Positions 1 through 11,100 of a stretch of 64,000 bases of DNA are shown here, one piece after another. Below the pieces are notes generated by a model. It saw only the letters and a list, made by a program, of their open reading frames with translations, ran no database searches and was not told the DNA's origin. The stretch is from Leuconostoc mesenteroides subsp. mesenteroides ATCC 8293. GTDB taxonomy: Bacteria; Bacillota; Bacilli; Lactobacillales; Lactobacillaceae. The stretch lies in contig NC_008531.1 in the NCBI RefSeq assembly GCF_000014445.1, positions 217,001 to 281,000 on the forward strand. Reading direction: 5' to 3'. The stretch's first letter is position 1. Each line of letters begins with the position of its first letter. The position numbers and the translations under genes are program-made.

Positions 1-1
1 T

Positions 2-364
2 AAGTTCCAAATTGGGTTTAATAAAATTTCGGCTGAAGAACGTACAGAACTACAAAGCTGGATGTATGATCTGTTATATGAATTGTACGAAAATGAAGAG
101 AAATATACACACGAGTTATATGATGACTTAGGTTGGACTGAACAAGTGCTCACATTTTTACGGTATAATGCTAATAAAGCTTTGATGAACTTAGGCCAAG
201 AGCCAATGTTCCCTGACGGGGCTGAAGATGTTAACCCGGTTGTTATGAATGGTATTTCAACTTCTACAGCAAATCATGACTTCTTCTCAGGTGTTGGAAA
301 TGGTTATTTATTGGGTGAAGTTGAAGCAATGAATGATGATGATTATAATATTGGATTAGACTAA
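2..364 (+). CDS. nrdF: Ribonucleotide reductase class Ib beta subunit, C-terminal part
   Basis: Only the last 120 codons lie in the window; the gene begins upstream of base 1. The reading frame is open from base 2. The acidic C-terminal tail (GNGYLLGEVEAMNDDDYNIGLD region) and the segment with LYENEEKYTHELYDDLGWTE match the NrdF family. NrdF is the small subunit that holds the dimetal/tyrosyl radical and works with NrdE to make dNDPs aerobically. NrdE and NrdI/H would be expected upstream, outside the window. A strong palindromic terminator follows directly. The N-terminal metal ligands cannot be checked here. Confidence 0.9.
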   Translation, partial: KFQIGFNKISAEERTELQSWMYDLLYELYENEEKYTHELYDDLGWTEQVLTFLRYNANKALMNLGQEPMFPDGAEDVNPVVMNGISTSTANHDFFSGVGNGYLLGEVEAMNDDDYNIGLD

Positions 365-392
365 AAAAGAATCGCAATTGCGATTCTTTTTT
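363..392. terminator. Bidirectional terminator between nrdF and the PAP2 gene
   Basis: A perfect A/T-flanked palindrome (AAAAAAGAATCGCAA then its complement) starts in the nrdF stop codon region. It carries T-runs on both strands, so it can end nrdF (+) and the convergent PAP2 gene (-). Confidence 0.85.
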
Positions 393-394
393 AT

Positions 395-1060
395 TTAAAC
401 TTCATCATGTGAGAAGAAGGATAGTGATGTAAGAAGTTTTGCTAATACTGGGTACAACTTCCCAGCAAATATAATCCAAGCGTATGCAAACAAGACAGCA
501 GCTATTGTATCGCTTAAGTAATGTGCGTTAAAGTATATTCGTGACATTAAAGTCATTACGCCAATAACAGTTATTGCCCAAGAAATTAAGAACTGTTTTC
601 GTGGCGATTCGATGTTAGGAATAACAAGCAAGGAAAGGATGAATATGACTGAAAATATACCAAACACATGACTGCTAGGGAATGAGGACCCTTGGTCGCT
701 GAGTAAATGACCAACCGGACGGCTCCTATCGACGCTAAGTCGAATAATGGTATTGAAAATATTTCCTAGAATAATTGTGGTAACCGCCCAAATGGCTGGA
801 ATACGCAAATTAGCAAGTAGTAAGATGGCCGCTAGAATCAACACATAAATGACATCAAGGATGGGTGAACCTAGAAAGGAAAATACAGTCATCAAGATAT
901 CATTTAGACCAGTTTGAATGCCTGCCATGAATGAATGAATGCTATTATCAATGATGGTTGGAAATATAAACTTTATTTTGACAAAAACACTAATAATAAG
1001 GGCAGATATAAAGCAGATAATCGCATAACGCAATTGCTTATTTTTTACGGAAATAATCAT
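395..1060 (-). CDS. PAP2-family membrane phosphatase
   Basis: This 221-residue protein has about six hydrophobic segments. The three PAP2 signature blocks are in order: RLSVDRSRP (a variant of KxxxxxxRP with Arg first), PSSH, and SRIYFNAHYLSD (SRxxxxxHxxxD). The family removes phosphate from lipid phosphates such as undecaprenyl-pyrophosphate or phosphatidic acid at the membrane face; which substrate is used here cannot be told. GGAG about 9 nt ahead of the ATG supports the start. It lies downstream of the panE-like gene on the same strand with a gap of 116 nt, so it may be a separate unit. Confidence 0.85.
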   Translation of the reverse strand: MIISVKNKQLRYAIICFISALIISVFVKIKFIFPTIIDNSIHSFMAGIQTGLNDILMTVFSFLGSPILDVIYVLILAAILLLANLRIPAIWAVTTIILGNIFNTIIRLSVDRSRPVGHLLSDQGSSFPSSHVFGIFSVIFILSLLVIPNIESPRKQFLISWAITVIGVMTLMSRIYFNAHYLSDTIAAVLFAYAWIIFAGKLYPVLAKLLTSLSFFSHDEV

Positions 1061-1176
1061 TGTACTGATCTCCAGAAAGAGTTTTTTTAACTCCTTCTAG
1101 TATAAGGGATTCGCTATAGAAATTACAATACTATCATTTCTGCAATGCACAATCTTTATCTTCCAACGATGGAAAA

Positions 1177-2172
1177 TTAGTTGCCTTTATAATCTGGGGC
1201 TAATTTGTTTACGGGTGGAGTGAACTTACGCATCGATTCAGCTAGATGTACAAAATTTGTTACTAAATGTTGGTTAGGTGCATTAACACCGTTTTTATCA
1301 GCCAAGTCTGCAATCCAACCGTTAATATAGTCCACTTCAGTTGGGCGTCCCTTGACAAAATCCTGATACATTGATGGGAAATGAAGCGGGTTACCAATAT
1401 TTGAAACATAATCAACCTGCTTGACCATTTCATCGCGTGTTTCAATTAGTGTAATGCCTGCTGCCTCAGCAGCATCGTAAGCTTCATTAATTAATGGGCG
1501 AGCAATACCTTCAAGGAAGTTATCGTAGGCCATTAGCTGACCCATTCGTGACTGAAACATTGTGGCGATGGAATTTTCAACTGCGTTGAAAAATACTTTA
1601 GTCAATAGTGTACCCATAAAGTTTTCCGTATAAGAGGGGTTTAAGTGCGCTGCCTTGAAATCTTCTTGGATCTTATCCATAACCGTTGATGGTTTTTCGG
1701 TTAGATTAGCATAAACAGAGCTACCCATACTTTCTCCGCCCATGAAATCAACGTCGCCGTAATCATTTAAGACGGTGGCGATCATTGCTGTACCACCAAT
1801 AATGTGTTCATCATCAAAATATTTTTGCAACTTTTCAATATGACCCATGCCGTTCATTGCACCGAGGGCAGTCTGTCCAGGTTTGAATTTTGGTGAAAGA
1901 CGATCCAAGGTATCTTGGAGTTGCATTTGCTTCATGAAGAAAATCCAAACATCAGGGCTACCTTCATATTCTTCAGGAGAAAAAATGTTAATTTTAATTT
2001 CGTGACGGTCTTTGTGATCACGGGATTTCCAAACTTTATCACCTTGTTCGTGAATCTTATCGAGGCTTGCTTGCGTTGGTTCGACAAAATCAACGGGGAC
2101 ACCGGCATTTTCCTGAAGCAAAATGCCGTAACGAAGACCCATTGCACCGGCACCAACAACTGTGTATTTCAT
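1177..2172 (-). CDS. panE: Ketopantoate reductase family (ApbA/PanE) dehydrogenase
   Basis: The protein has 331 residues. It has an N-terminal Rossmann fold with GAGAMG (residues 7-12) for NAD(P)H and a C-terminal helical ApbA domain. PanE reduces 2-dehydropantoate to pantoate for CoA synthesis. In lactic acid bacteria, family members also reduce branched 2-keto acids to D-2-hydroxy acids, so the substrate is uncertain. I chose the ATG at 2172: GGAGG lies 11 nt upstream, while the in-frame TTG six codons earlier overlaps that ribosome site. No other pantothenate genes are near. Confidence 0.75.
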   Translation of the reverse strand: MKYTVVGAGAMGLRYGILLQENAGVPVDFVEPTQASLDKIHEQGDKVWKSRDHKDRHEIKINIFSPEEYEGSPDVWIFFMKQMQLQDTLDRLSPKFKPGQTALGAMNGMGHIEKLQKYFDDEHIIGGTAMIATVLNDYGDVDFMGGESMGSSVYANLTEKPSTVMDKIQEDFKAAHLNPSYTENFMGTLLTKVFFNAVENSIATMFQSRMGQLMAYDNFLEGIARPLINEAYDAAEAAGITLIETRDEMVKQVDYVSNIGNPLHFPSMYQDFVKGRPTEVDYINGWIADLADKNGVNAPNQHLVTNFVHLAESMRKFTPPVNKLAPDYKGN

Positions 2173-2337
2173 AATTATAATAACCTCCAAAGACTTGATG
2201 AGATAATACTAATCCTTTTATCACAAAAAGTCAATGTGATGGATGTATCAAATGGGAACTTTATTGACATCATGATGGCGTTTTTAATTTAAAGTAATCA
2301 ATTAGCAAATCATATAACGTTCATTTAGCCTAGCTGA

Positions 2338-2343
2338 TATAAT
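2338..2343 (+). promoter_or_regulatory. Extended -10 promoter next to the vanZ-like start codon
   Basis: TGATATAAT gives an extended -10 (TGnTATAAT). The vanZ-like ATG at 2352 lies only 8 nt after it, so transcription would start at or just before the start codon. No good -35 is visible. No Shine-Dalgarno sequence is present, which suggests a leaderless mRNA. Confidence 0.5.
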
Positions 2344-2351
2344 ATTAATGT

Positions 2352-3002
2352 ATGCATATCGTATACTTAAACAATCAACAATATATCGCTCAAAGTGTTC
2401 ACGCAACAACAATAGTTTCATTATTGTGTGTGTATATTTTGTTACGTCACACATTAAAGTCACTGCGCAATAAAAGCTTTTCATGGCGGGGTCTACTGGG
2501 GCGGGCTATTCTCTCGGTATATGCAACGTTGGTTGCTGCTTTTACACTAACCTTTTATAAATGGCCATCATTTGCAACATATTTGGCAGTGATAAAAGGA
2601 TATGGCGGTTTTGGTCAGTACTCATTCGTCCATTTATCGCTGTTTAATGCAGATAATGTTGCCCTCAGCTGGTACCAGCTGACTGGTAATTTTATGTTAC
2701 TGCTGCCGTTAGGGTTTATAGCTCCGTTCTTATTTCCAAAATGGCGGGGATTGCTTCGTATTGTGCCAAGAATATTTTTAACAACGTTAACTATTGAAAT
2801 CATTCAGGGAACTAGCACATTCTTTTATCTTTCAAATCGTATCTTTGATATGAATGATCTTGCTGTAAACACAGCTGGGGGTGTGGTGGGCTATGTTATC
2901 TATCTGATAACAATTTTCGTTATGAAAAAAGATAAAAATTTTGTTCCAAACCATGTTGAGAAAGGCAATTTAAATGAGCACAATCTTTATATTAAGTCTT
3001 AA
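2352..3002 (+). CDS. VanZ-like membrane protein
   Basis: The protein has 216 residues with about five hydrophobic segments. The VanZ-like core is seen as GNFMLLLPLGFIAPFLFP, then the EIIQ and FDMNDLAVNTAGGVVGY blocks. VanZ proteins give low-level teicoplanin resistance in some enterococci; most homologues have no known function. There is no ribosome site, and a -10 box sits 8 nt upstream of the ATG. The 3' end overlaps the DUF1146 gene by 29 nt, suggesting joint expression with the cell-wall block that follows. Confidence 0.75.
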   Translation: MHIVYLNNQQYIAQSVHATTIVSLLCVYILLRHTLKSLRNKSFSWRGLLGRAILSVYATLVAAFTLTFYKWPSFATYLAVIKGYGGFGQYSFVHLSLFNADNVALSWYQLTGNFMLLLPLGFIAPFLFPKWRGLLRIVPRIFLTTLTIEIIQGTSTFFYLSNRIFDMNDLAVNTAGGVVGYVIYLITIFVMKKDKNFVPNHVEKGNLNEHNLYIKS

Positions 3003-3195
3003 TCTTGTATGTATTTATTTTTTCTTTTGGCTAATTAAACCAATAAACTTTGCCAGATTTATGCCATATACACCGCGTCAAGCAGCTTTTTTGAAAGTGG
3101 TACTCTCCATCATAGGGGGATATCTTTTGGCTAGCTTTTTTGTTTCAGCAACAAATTGGGTTATTCAAATACCAAGCACAATATTGGGAAATTAG
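2974..3195 (+). CDS. DUF1146 family small membrane protein (YwzB-like)
   Basis: The 73-residue protein has two hydrophobic stretches (about residues 3-22 and 42-62) around a short basic segment, the layout of DUF1146/YwzB proteins. The function is unknown; homologues often sit near envelope genes in Firmicutes. Its start lies inside the vanZ-like gene in another frame, with AAAGG 8 nt upstream of the ATG. About 150 nt separate it from mreB, which has its own promoter. Confidence 0.7.
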   Translation: MSTIFILSLNLVCIYFFFWLIKPINFARFMPYTPRQAAFLKVVLSIIGGYLLASFFVSATNWVIQIPSTILGN

Positions 3196-3274
3196 CTTTT
3201 TTAAATTATTAAAGATATTTTTAGGTGAGCATCCCACTTGTATGAGAATCAAGCGTAAAAAGGTCTTTACAATA

Positions 3275-3283
3275 TGTTATAAT
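3275..3283 (+). promoter_or_regulatory. Extended -10 promoter for mreB
   Basis: TGTTATAAT is a TGnTATAAT extended -10 about 60 nt upstream of the mreB start. A clear -35 is not seen at the usual distance. Confidence 0.5.
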
Positions 3284-3344
3284 TTAATAGATTGTATATG
3301 AAAATAATTAACATTAATAAAAGTTAAAGTCTCGGAGACATGAA

Positions 3345-4337
3345 ATGGCAAAAGATATTGGAATTGATTTAGGAACAGCCAATGTTCTCATTTACGTAGA
3401 AGGAAAAGGTATTGTACTAAACGAACCGTCAGTTGTTGCGGTTGATGATAAAACAGATCGAGTTTTGGCTGTGGGATCAGAAGCTTATCGTATGGTAGGA
3501 CGCACACCAGGTAATATTCGTGCGGTGCGACCACTTAAAGATGGTGTTATTTCGGATTTTGATGTCACAGAAGCAATGCTAACCTATTTTGTTGACAAAC
3601 TTAACGTTAAAGGATTCATGTCGAAGCCTAACATTATGATTTGCGCACCTACTAATATCACAGAGATTGAACGTAAAGCGATTATACAGGCTGCTGAAAA
3701 AGCAGGTGGGGCAAAGGTTTATCTTGAGTATGAACCTAAAGTTGCTGCAGTTGGTGCAGGACTGGATATTTTCAAGCCAATTGGTTCAATGGTGATTGAC
3801 ATGGGTGGTGGTACCTCTGATATTGCCGTATTATCATTAGGAGACATTGTTGTTTCTGAGTCCATTCGAATTGCCGGTGACAAAATGAATTTTGATATTG
3901 TTAACTTCTTAAAGCGCCGTCACAATTTAATTGTTGGTGAGCGTACTGCGGAAACAATCAAAATTCAAATCGGTTCTGCGCTGCAGGCTGATGAACCATT
4001 AACAATGGAAGTGCGTGGCCGTGATAATTTTGAGGGTATGCCTAAAACTGTAACGATCAACTCAAACGAAGTTGAAGATTCATTACATGATACGTTGCAA
4101 CAAATTGTTCGTGCTGCACATTCCGTTTTGGCTAAATTACCACCTGAATTAGCATCTGACATTATTGACCGTGGTATCATGCTGACTGGTGGTGGCGCAT
4201 TACTGCATGGCATGGATCAATTGCTTTCAGATGCACTGGAAGTACCGGTGGTAGTATCAGATTCACCGCTAGATAATGTTGCTAAAGGAGCAGGAGCCCT
4301 ACTTGAACACATGAAATCAGGGCGCCGAGGATTATAA
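3345..4337 (+). CDS. mreB: Rod shape-determining protein, MreB/Mbl type
   Basis: This 330-residue actin-like ATPase polymerises under the membrane and guides cell-wall synthesis. Visible motifs are the phosphate-1 loop IGIDLGTANVLIYV (residues 5-18), VIDMGGGTSD (phosphate 2) and MLTGGGALLHGMD (adenosine loop). Length is normal for the family. The N-terminal wording (NVLIYVEGKGIVLNEPSVVAVD) is closer to Mbl-type paralogues. The CGGAGA site is 7 nt from the ATG. The stop overlaps the next ATG by one base (TAATG), and rodA follows two genes later. mreC and mreD are not in the window. Confidence 0.95.
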   Translation: MAKDIGIDLGTANVLIYVEGKGIVLNEPSVVAVDDKTDRVLAVGSEAYRMVGRTPGNIRAVRPLKDGVISDFDVTEAMLTYFVDKLNVKGFMSKPNIMICAPTNITEIERKAIIQAAEKAGGAKVYLEYEPKVAAVGAGLDIFKPIGSMVIDMGGGTSDIAVLSLGDIVVSESIRIAGDKMNFDIVNFLKRRHNLIVGERTAETIKIQIGSALQADEPLTMEVRGRDNFEGMPKTVTINSNEVEDSLHDTLQQIVRAAHSVLAKLPPELASDIIDRGIMLTGGGALLHGMDQLLSDALEVPVVVSDSPLDNVAKGAGALLEHMKSGRRGL

Positions 4338-4546
4338 TGAGAAGAAAAAATCAGAACTTTGACGTTGAATTAATTGTAAATGACCAACAAACACAAGTTT
4401 TAGTTGATAAGAAACAAATTGGATACATTGAAAAAGCTGATCGTGGTTTTGTTGGATTTTTTGGTCAACAAGCGATTATTAATCAAGCCAAAGACGAAGC
4501 CGAAGCCTTGCAAGCTATCTTGGCAAGCTTTAATCTAAATCACTAA
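4337..4546 (+). CDS. DUF2969 family protein
   Basis: The 69-residue soluble protein is found in lactic acid bacteria between mreB and rodA. It is translationally coupled to mreB through TAATG. The sequence has no transmembrane segment and no catalytic motif. Position suggests a link to elongasome function, but no role is known to me. Confidence 0.75.
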   Translation: MRRKNQNFDVELIVNDQQTQVLVDKKQIGYIEKADRGFVGFFGQQAIINQAKDEAEALQAILASFNLNH

Positions 4547-4553
4547 AAATAAG

Positions 4554-4590
4554 GCACGTTGTGACTAATCATGACGTGCTTTGTACATAA
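4554..4590 (+). terminator. Putative terminator after the mreB operon
   Basis: An 11-bp stem (GCACGTTGTGA pairing with TCATGACGTGC, two G-T pairs, 4-nt loop) is followed by a broken T-rich run. The tail is imperfect, so it may only attenuate transcription into rodA. Confidence 0.5.
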
Positions 4591-4675
4591 TTTTTTTAAA
4601 GAAATAAAGCGGCTTAACAAAAATTGAATTGATATTTTTTTCTTTCAGTGTGCCGTTTTATATACTGGAGATGCT

Positions 4676-5889
4676 ATGCAACAGACACGACAAACTTCAA
4701 GACGAACATCTGGATCAGAGCTTGATTGGGGAATCATTCTAGCTTTGTTGCTATTTATGATTATCGGCTTGAGTTCATTATATGAAGCAGCGACACATAT
4801 GCAGGGTGCGACAACCTTAAGTGCTGTAAAAGTAGTGATGAACCAGGGCATATTCTGGTTTATAGGCGTATTATTAATTGTTTTTTTAGTCAGGTTTGAC
4901 GGATCACAATTGTGGAAATTAGCACCTATTACCTATGGATTAGGCATCTTTTTGTTAGTAGCAGTGCTAATATTTTATAATCGAGCAATGTATGATTCTA
5001 CGGGTGCTAGATCATGGTTTGTAATTGGCCCCTTATCATTCCAACCTTCTGAAGTTGTTAAACCGGCGTTCATTTTGATGCTGAGCCGTGTGGTTGCGCA
5101 GCATAATAGAAATTATCCGAATCATGCACTATCAACAGACTGGTTGTTGTTAGGTAAAATGGCGGTTTGTTTTATACCTGTTGCGGCATTAATTGCTTTG
5201 CAAAATGATTTGGGAACTTTATTGGTTTTCGTTGCTATTTTTGGTGGTGTTGCACTGGTTTCTGGGGTAACCTGGCGAATCCTTGCTCCGGTAATTATTT
5301 TGGGTGCGACCGTGGGCACAACGTTGTTAACTTTGGTTATTTCTTCAGCTGGTCGGACTATATTGAGCAAGTTGGGATTCCAATCTTATCAATTTTCTCG
5401 TATTGATACATGGTTAAACCCCGCAAATGATACGTCAGGGAATGGATATCAAACTTATCAAAGTTTAAAAGCTATAGGTTCTGGTCAATTAACAGGCAAT
5501 GGATGGGGAAGTCTTAAGGTGTATGTACCTGTGCGCGAATCAGACATGATTTTTTCTGTTATTGGGGAAAGTTTTGGCTTTATAGGTGGTGCGTTCCTAA
5601 TAGCGTTATATTTCGGTTTAATTTATTTATTAATTCGTGCCACTTTTAGAGCACAAAGTGCCTTTTATGCCTACATTGCCACTGGTGTTGTAATGATGGT
5701 ATTGTTTCACGTCTTTGAAAACATTGGTATGAGTATTGGATTATTACCACTGACAGGTATTCCATTACCGTTTGTTTCACAAGGTGGTTCCTCATTGTTA
5801 GGAAACATGATTGGTGTAGGATTGATTCTTTCTATAGGTTACCAGCGTCAAAATAGCACGTTTACAGAAACGACAGGTTTTTTTATTTG

Positions 5890-5890
<1 letters not shown>
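4676..5890 (+). CDS. rodA: Peptidoglycan glycosyltransferase RodA (SEDS family)
   Basis: The 404-residue polytopic protein has about ten membrane segments. SEDS hallmarks are visible: GARSWFVIGPLSFQPSEVVKPAFI near residue 110-135, FGFIGGAFLI, and the C-terminal GIPLPFVSQGGSSLLGNMIGVG. SEDS proteins polymerise lipid II into glycan strands with a class B PBP. Its neighbour mreB argues for RodA rather than FtsW. A CTGGAG site lies 5 nt from the ATG. The stop overlaps the next start (TGATG). The tail after the last membrane segment is short. Confidence 0.9.
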
Positions 5891-8071
<2,181 letters not shown>

Positions 8072-8156
8072 TAGAATTTAGTATTAGTAGCATTTCCACT
8101 TAGATTTATTTAAAAAATTTATTAATAAATACTTTAGCCCTGCAATGGAGAAGTTC

Positions 8157-8741
8157 ATGGTACAAGTAATTTCACAAAATGAACATCGTCGTCAACAGAT
8201 TATTGAAGCGGCGACAACAATCTTTTTATCAAAGGGTTTTGAGCAAACAACAACGCGAGATATAGCAAAGAAAGTAAACATTAGCCAACCCGCTTTGTAT
8301 CATCATTTTGGTGATAAGGAGTCATTATTTGTTGAAGTAATTTCACGTGTTGGCGAGTCGACCTATACGGATATGCAAAGTATTTTATCACAAACGTATG
8401 CTGAACCAATCGATCAACTGGTTGATTTAACACAGGTTATTGTACTTCGGCATCCACGTGATGTATTTAGATTAATACATGACAGTTTTGATTCATTATC
8501 AGCAACGCATCGAAGTAAACTGGGCATGATTTTTGGACGGGATTACGTCGGTCCAATTGCACAATTTTTTGAAAGTATACAGTTGCGTGATAATGTTGAT
8601 GCACAAATAGCTAGCTCATTTTACATTACTAGCTTATCGCCACTGTTTGGTGAATTTCATTCACTGGGTGAACAAATAACAATGCGTGAAAGAATTCAAC
8701 AATTGTTGGACCTCATTTTATATGGGGTAGAAAAAAAATAG
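8157..8741 (+). CDS. TetR/AcrR family transcriptional regulator
   Basis: The protein has 194 residues from the ATG at 8157. The N-terminal HTH is clear ([27 protein letters not shown], about residues 33-57). The C-terminal ligand domain is not recognisable. An earlier ATG at 8145 forms part of the GGAGAAG ribosome site, so I use the second. Its targets are unknown. An 8-bp inverted repeat begins at its own stop codon, ahead of rpmG, and could be an operator. Confidence 0.8.
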   Translation: MVQVISQNEHRRQQIIEAATTIFLSKGFEQTTTRDIAKKVNISQPALYHHFGDKESLFVEVISRVGESTYTDMQSILSQTYAEPIDQLVDLTQVIVLRHPRDVFRLIHDSFDSLSATHRSKLGMIFGRDYVGPIAQFFESIQLRDNVDAQIASSFYITSLSPLFGEFHSLGEQITMRERIQQLLDLILYGVEKK

Positions 8742-8760
8742 TATCAATGGTATGATACTA
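8739..8760. repeat. Inverted repeat between the tetR gene and rpmG
   Basis: TAGTATCA, 6 nt, TGATACTA is a perfect 8-bp inverted repeat. It starts at the tetR stop codon and covers a possible -10 (TATGAT) for the rpmG-secE-nusG unit. It could be an operator for the upstream TetR protein or a weak terminator; there is no T-run. Confidence 0.45.
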
Positions 8761-8781
8761 GAAGAATATGGAGGCTGTCCG

Positions 8782-8931
8782 ATGGCTAGTCACAAAGTAT
8801 CATTAGCGTGCACAGTTTGTGGATCACGCAATTACACAGTAACATTATCAAAAGATCGAACAGAACGTTTGTCAGTAAGTAAGTTTTGTCAACACTGTGG
8901 CAAGCATACATTACATCAACAAACAAAATAA
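8782..8931 (+). CDS. rpmG: 50S ribosomal protein L33
   Basis: The 49-residue protein starts [20 protein letters not shown]. It keeps both CxxC pairs (CTVCG and CQHCG), so it is the zinc-binding (C+) form of L33. GGAGG is 7 nt upstream of the ATG. It is followed after 10 nt by secE, then nusG, the usual Firmicute order. Confidence 0.95.
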   Translation: MASHKVSLACTVCGSRNYTVTLSKDRTERLSVSKFCQHCGKHTLHQQTK

Positions 8932-8941
8932 GGGATTCAAA

Positions 8942-9118
8942 ATGATTAACTATTTTAAAAACGTTGCACAGGAAATGAAAAATGTCACTTGGTTAACAGG
9001 TGAACAGACATCTAAGGAAACAATTACAGTTATTACTGTATCGATTATTTTTGCGTTGTTCTTAGGTGGCGTAGATTGGCTATTGCAACAAGGATTTAAC
9101 TTCTTACTGGCGAAATAG
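8942..9118 (+). CDS. secE: Preprotein translocase subunit SecE
   Basis: The protein has 58 residues with one membrane segment (about residues 33-52). It begins MINYFKNVAQEMKNVTWLTG, the conserved amphipathic SecE helix. SecE clamps the SecY channel. AAGGGA is 6-8 nt ahead of the ATG at 8942; the longer upstream frame overlaps rpmG and lacks a site. Confidence 0.93.
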   Translation: MINYFKNVAQEMKNVTWLTGEQTSKETITVITVSIIFALFLGGVDWLLQQGFNFLLAK

Positions 9119-9152
9119 TTTTTTTTTTGATATACTAATAATTACTGATACC

Positions 9153-9180
9153 AAGGACTCTGATGGGTTCTTTTTTATTT
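9153..9180 (+). terminator. Terminator or attenuator between secE and nusG
   Basis: An 8-bp stem (AAGGACTC, loop TGAT, GGGTTCTT, two G-T pairs) runs into a T-rich tract. The stem is weak, so partial read-through into nusG is likely. Confidence 0.5.
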
Positions 9181-9196
9181 TGAAAAGGGGTAAACA

Positions 9197-9775
9197 ATGT
9201 CTGAAGAAATTGAAAAATCATGGTTCGTTGTGCATACATATTCAGGGTATGAGCACAAGGTTAAGGCTAACCTAGAATCACGTACACAAACAATGGGAAT
9301 GTCAGAGCAAATATTCCGTATCTTGGTTCCCGAACAAGAAGTTACAACCATCCAAGACGGTGAAGCTAAGCAAACTGTTGAAAACGACTTTCCAGGTTAT
9401 GTATTAGTAGAAATGGCGACGCCATATGAAGATAATATGACAGACGAGGCGTGGTATGTTGTCCGTAACACACCAGGTGTTACTGGTTTCTTAGGCTCCC
9501 ATGGTGCCGGATCAAAGCCAAATTCTTTGCTTCCTGAAGAAGTCGATTTGCTTATGAAGCGTATGGGTATGGTTACACGTGAGCAAGTTGATTTGGATGT
9601 TGCAGTAGGACAAACAGTTAAGATTATCTCTGGACCGTTTTCTGGTATGGAAGGCGTAGTAACCTCTATTGATCAAGAAAAGCAAACTTTGGAAGCTACT
9701 GTAGCAGTGTTTGGACGTGAAACACCAACAGAACTAGACTTTTCAGATGTTGATACAACGTTAGATTCTTTATAA
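9197..9775 (+). CDS. nusG: Transcription termination/antitermination factor NusG
   Basis: The 192-residue protein starts with the NGN domain (SWFVVHTYSGYEHKVKANLE) and ends with a KOW domain (ISGPFSGMEGVVTSIDQEKQ, residues about 144-163). NusG binds RNA polymerase and couples it to ribosomes and Rho. GAAAAGGGG lies about 6 nt upstream of the ATG. The gene ends before a hairpin and the rplK promoter. Confidence 0.96.
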   Translation: MSEEIEKSWFVVHTYSGYEHKVKANLESRTQTMGMSEQIFRILVPEQEVTTIQDGEAKQTVENDFPGYVLVEMATPYEDNMTDEAWYVVRNTPGVTGFLGSHGAGSKPNSLLPEEVDLLMKRMGMVTREQVDLDVAVGQTVKIISGPFSGMEGVVTSIDQEKQTLEATVAVFGRETPTELDFSDVDTTLDSL

Positions 9776-9781
9776 TTAGAA

Positions 9782-9816
9782 AAGACGACTAAAAGCATTG
9801 AGTTTTTGGTCGTTTT
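9782..9816 (+). terminator. Terminator after nusG
   Basis: A stem of about 13 bp (AAGACGACTAAAA pairing with TTTTTGGTCGTTTT, two or three G-T pairs, 9-nt loop) is followed by a short T stretch. The following promoter overlaps its 3' arm. Confidence 0.6.
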
Positions 9817-9826
9817 CTGTTATGAT
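9798..9826 (+). promoter_or_regulatory. Promoter for rplK-rplA
   Basis: TTGAGT (-35), a 17-nt spacer and TATGAT (-10) form a good sigma-A promoter inside the nusG terminator, about 75 nt upstream of rplK. Confidence 0.6.
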
Positions 9827-9847
9827 GTTATGGTATGTCATTGACAT

Positions 9848-9890
9848 GCGTGGGAGCAGCACTAAAGCTGTGTTTCACCACAACACGAGG
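9848..9890 (+). promoter_or_regulatory. Putative L1-type autoregulatory leader of rplKA
   Basis: The leader folds as GTGG pairing with CCAC around an inner CAGC/GCTG stem, then ends CACGAGG next to the ribosome site. A GTGGGAG ... CCAC ... CACGAGG pattern is known ahead of rplK in Firmicutes and mimics the L1 site on 23S rRNA. Autoregulation by L1 is inferred from that. Confidence 0.5.
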
Positions 9891-9901
9891 AGGAAAATAT
9901 C

Positions 9902-10366
9902 GTGGCTAAAAAAGTTGTAAATGTAGTTAAGCTACAAATTGCCGCCGCTAAAGCAACGCCGGCACCACCAGTTGGACCCGCATTGGGACAAGCTGGTATT
10001 AACATTGCGCAATTCACTAAAGAATTTAATGCGCGTACTGCAGACCAAGCTGGATCAATTATTCCAGTTGAAATCTCTGTTTTTGATGACCGTTCATTCG
10101 AATTCGTCACAAAGACACCACCTGCAGCTGATCAATTACGTAAGATTGTTGGTAAGGGTTCAGGTGAACCTAACACAAAGAAGGCTGGAAACGTTACTCT
10201 TGACCAAATCCGTGCTATTGCGGAAAACAAGATGTCTGACTTGAATGCTAACGATATTACAAACGCTATGCGTATGATCGAAGGTACAGCACGCTCAATG
10301 GGTGTAACTGTTGACGGTGTTGACTTGACTGTTGAAGGTACAGCAATCAAGGAGGACGCAGAATAA
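9902..10366 (+). CDS. rplK: 50S ribosomal protein L11
   Basis: L11 has 154 residues here, slightly longer than the usual 141, with the extra at the C terminus ([11 protein letters not shown]). The N-terminal Pro-rich motif ([15 protein letters not shown]) and the rRNA-binding C-terminal domain are intact. The start is GTG after AGGAGGAAAATATC. It forms the GTPase-associated centre with 23S rRNA. Its stop overlaps rplA by one base (TAATG). Confidence 0.97.
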   Translation: MAKKVVNVVKLQIAAAKATPAPPVGPALGQAGINIAQFTKEFNARTADQAGSIIPVEISVFDDRSFEFVTKTPPAADQLRKIVGKGSGEPNTKKAGNVTLDQIRAIAENKMSDLNANDITNAMRMIEGTARSMGVTVDGVDLTVEGTAIKEDAE

Positions 10367-11058
10367 TGACTCAAAAGCATGGTAAAAATTATGTAGCAGC
10401 AGTTGCAAAGGTAGAAGCTGAAAAAGCTTATGCTTTAAACGATGCTGTTTCATTGGTAAAAGAAATTGACTTTGCTAAGTTCGATGCTTCTGTTGAAGTA
10501 GTTTTCAAGTTGAACGTTGACACACGTCAAGCAGACCAACAATTGCGTGGTGCTGTTGTGTTGCCAAACGGAACAGGTAAAGATAAGACAGTCGTTGTCT
10601 TCGCGCAAGGCGATAAGGCTAAAGAAGCCGAAGCTGCTGGTGCCGATGTTGTCGGTGCTGCTGATTTGGTACAACGTATCCAAGGTGGATGGTTAGACTT
10701 TGATGTAGCTGTTGCTACACCTGATATGATGGCTCAAGTCGGTCGCGTAGGTCGTGCATTGGGTCCTAAGGGATTGATGCCAAACCCTAAGACTGGCACA
10801 GTTACAATGGACGTTACTAAGGCTGTTTCAGATGCCAAGGGCGGACAAGTAACATACCGTACAGATCGTGACGGAAACGTCGCAGTTCCTGTTGGTCGTG
10901 TATCATTTGAAGAAGGTAAGTTGGCTGAAAACATTAAGTCAATCGCCGAAACAGTTCTTAAGGCTCGTCCTGCTGCTGTTAAGGGTACTTATGTACAACA
11001 CGTGTCAATTTCATCAACATTTGGTCCAGCCGTAACGTTGGATATTAATACATTGTAA
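10366..11058 (+). CDS. rplA: 50S ribosomal protein L1
   Basis: The 230-residue protein has the L1 signature near [19 protein letters not shown] (residues 125-143). L1 forms the mobile L1 stalk and is the translational repressor of the rplKA mRNA in many bacteria. Translation is coupled to rplK through TAATG, with GGAGG inside the end of rplK. Length is normal. Confidence 0.97.
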   Translation: MTQKHGKNYVAAVAKVEAEKAYALNDAVSLVKEIDFAKFDASVEVVFKLNVDTRQADQQLRGAVVLPNGTGKDKTVVVFAQGDKAKEAEAAGADVVGAADLVQRIQGGWLDFDVAVATPDMMAQVGRVGRALGPKGLMPNPKTGTVTMDVTKAVSDAKGGQVTYRTDRDGNVAVPVGRVSFEEGKLAENIKSIAETVLKARPAAVKGTYVQHVSISSTFGPAVTLDINTL

Positions 11059-11100
11059 TTTGACATTATCAACTTCGTTTGGTAAAATTTATTAAGTAAT

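Noticed and set aside
9862..10380. Alternate-frame ORFs over rplK
   Set aside because: They are shadows caused by strong codon bias in a ribosomal protein gene.
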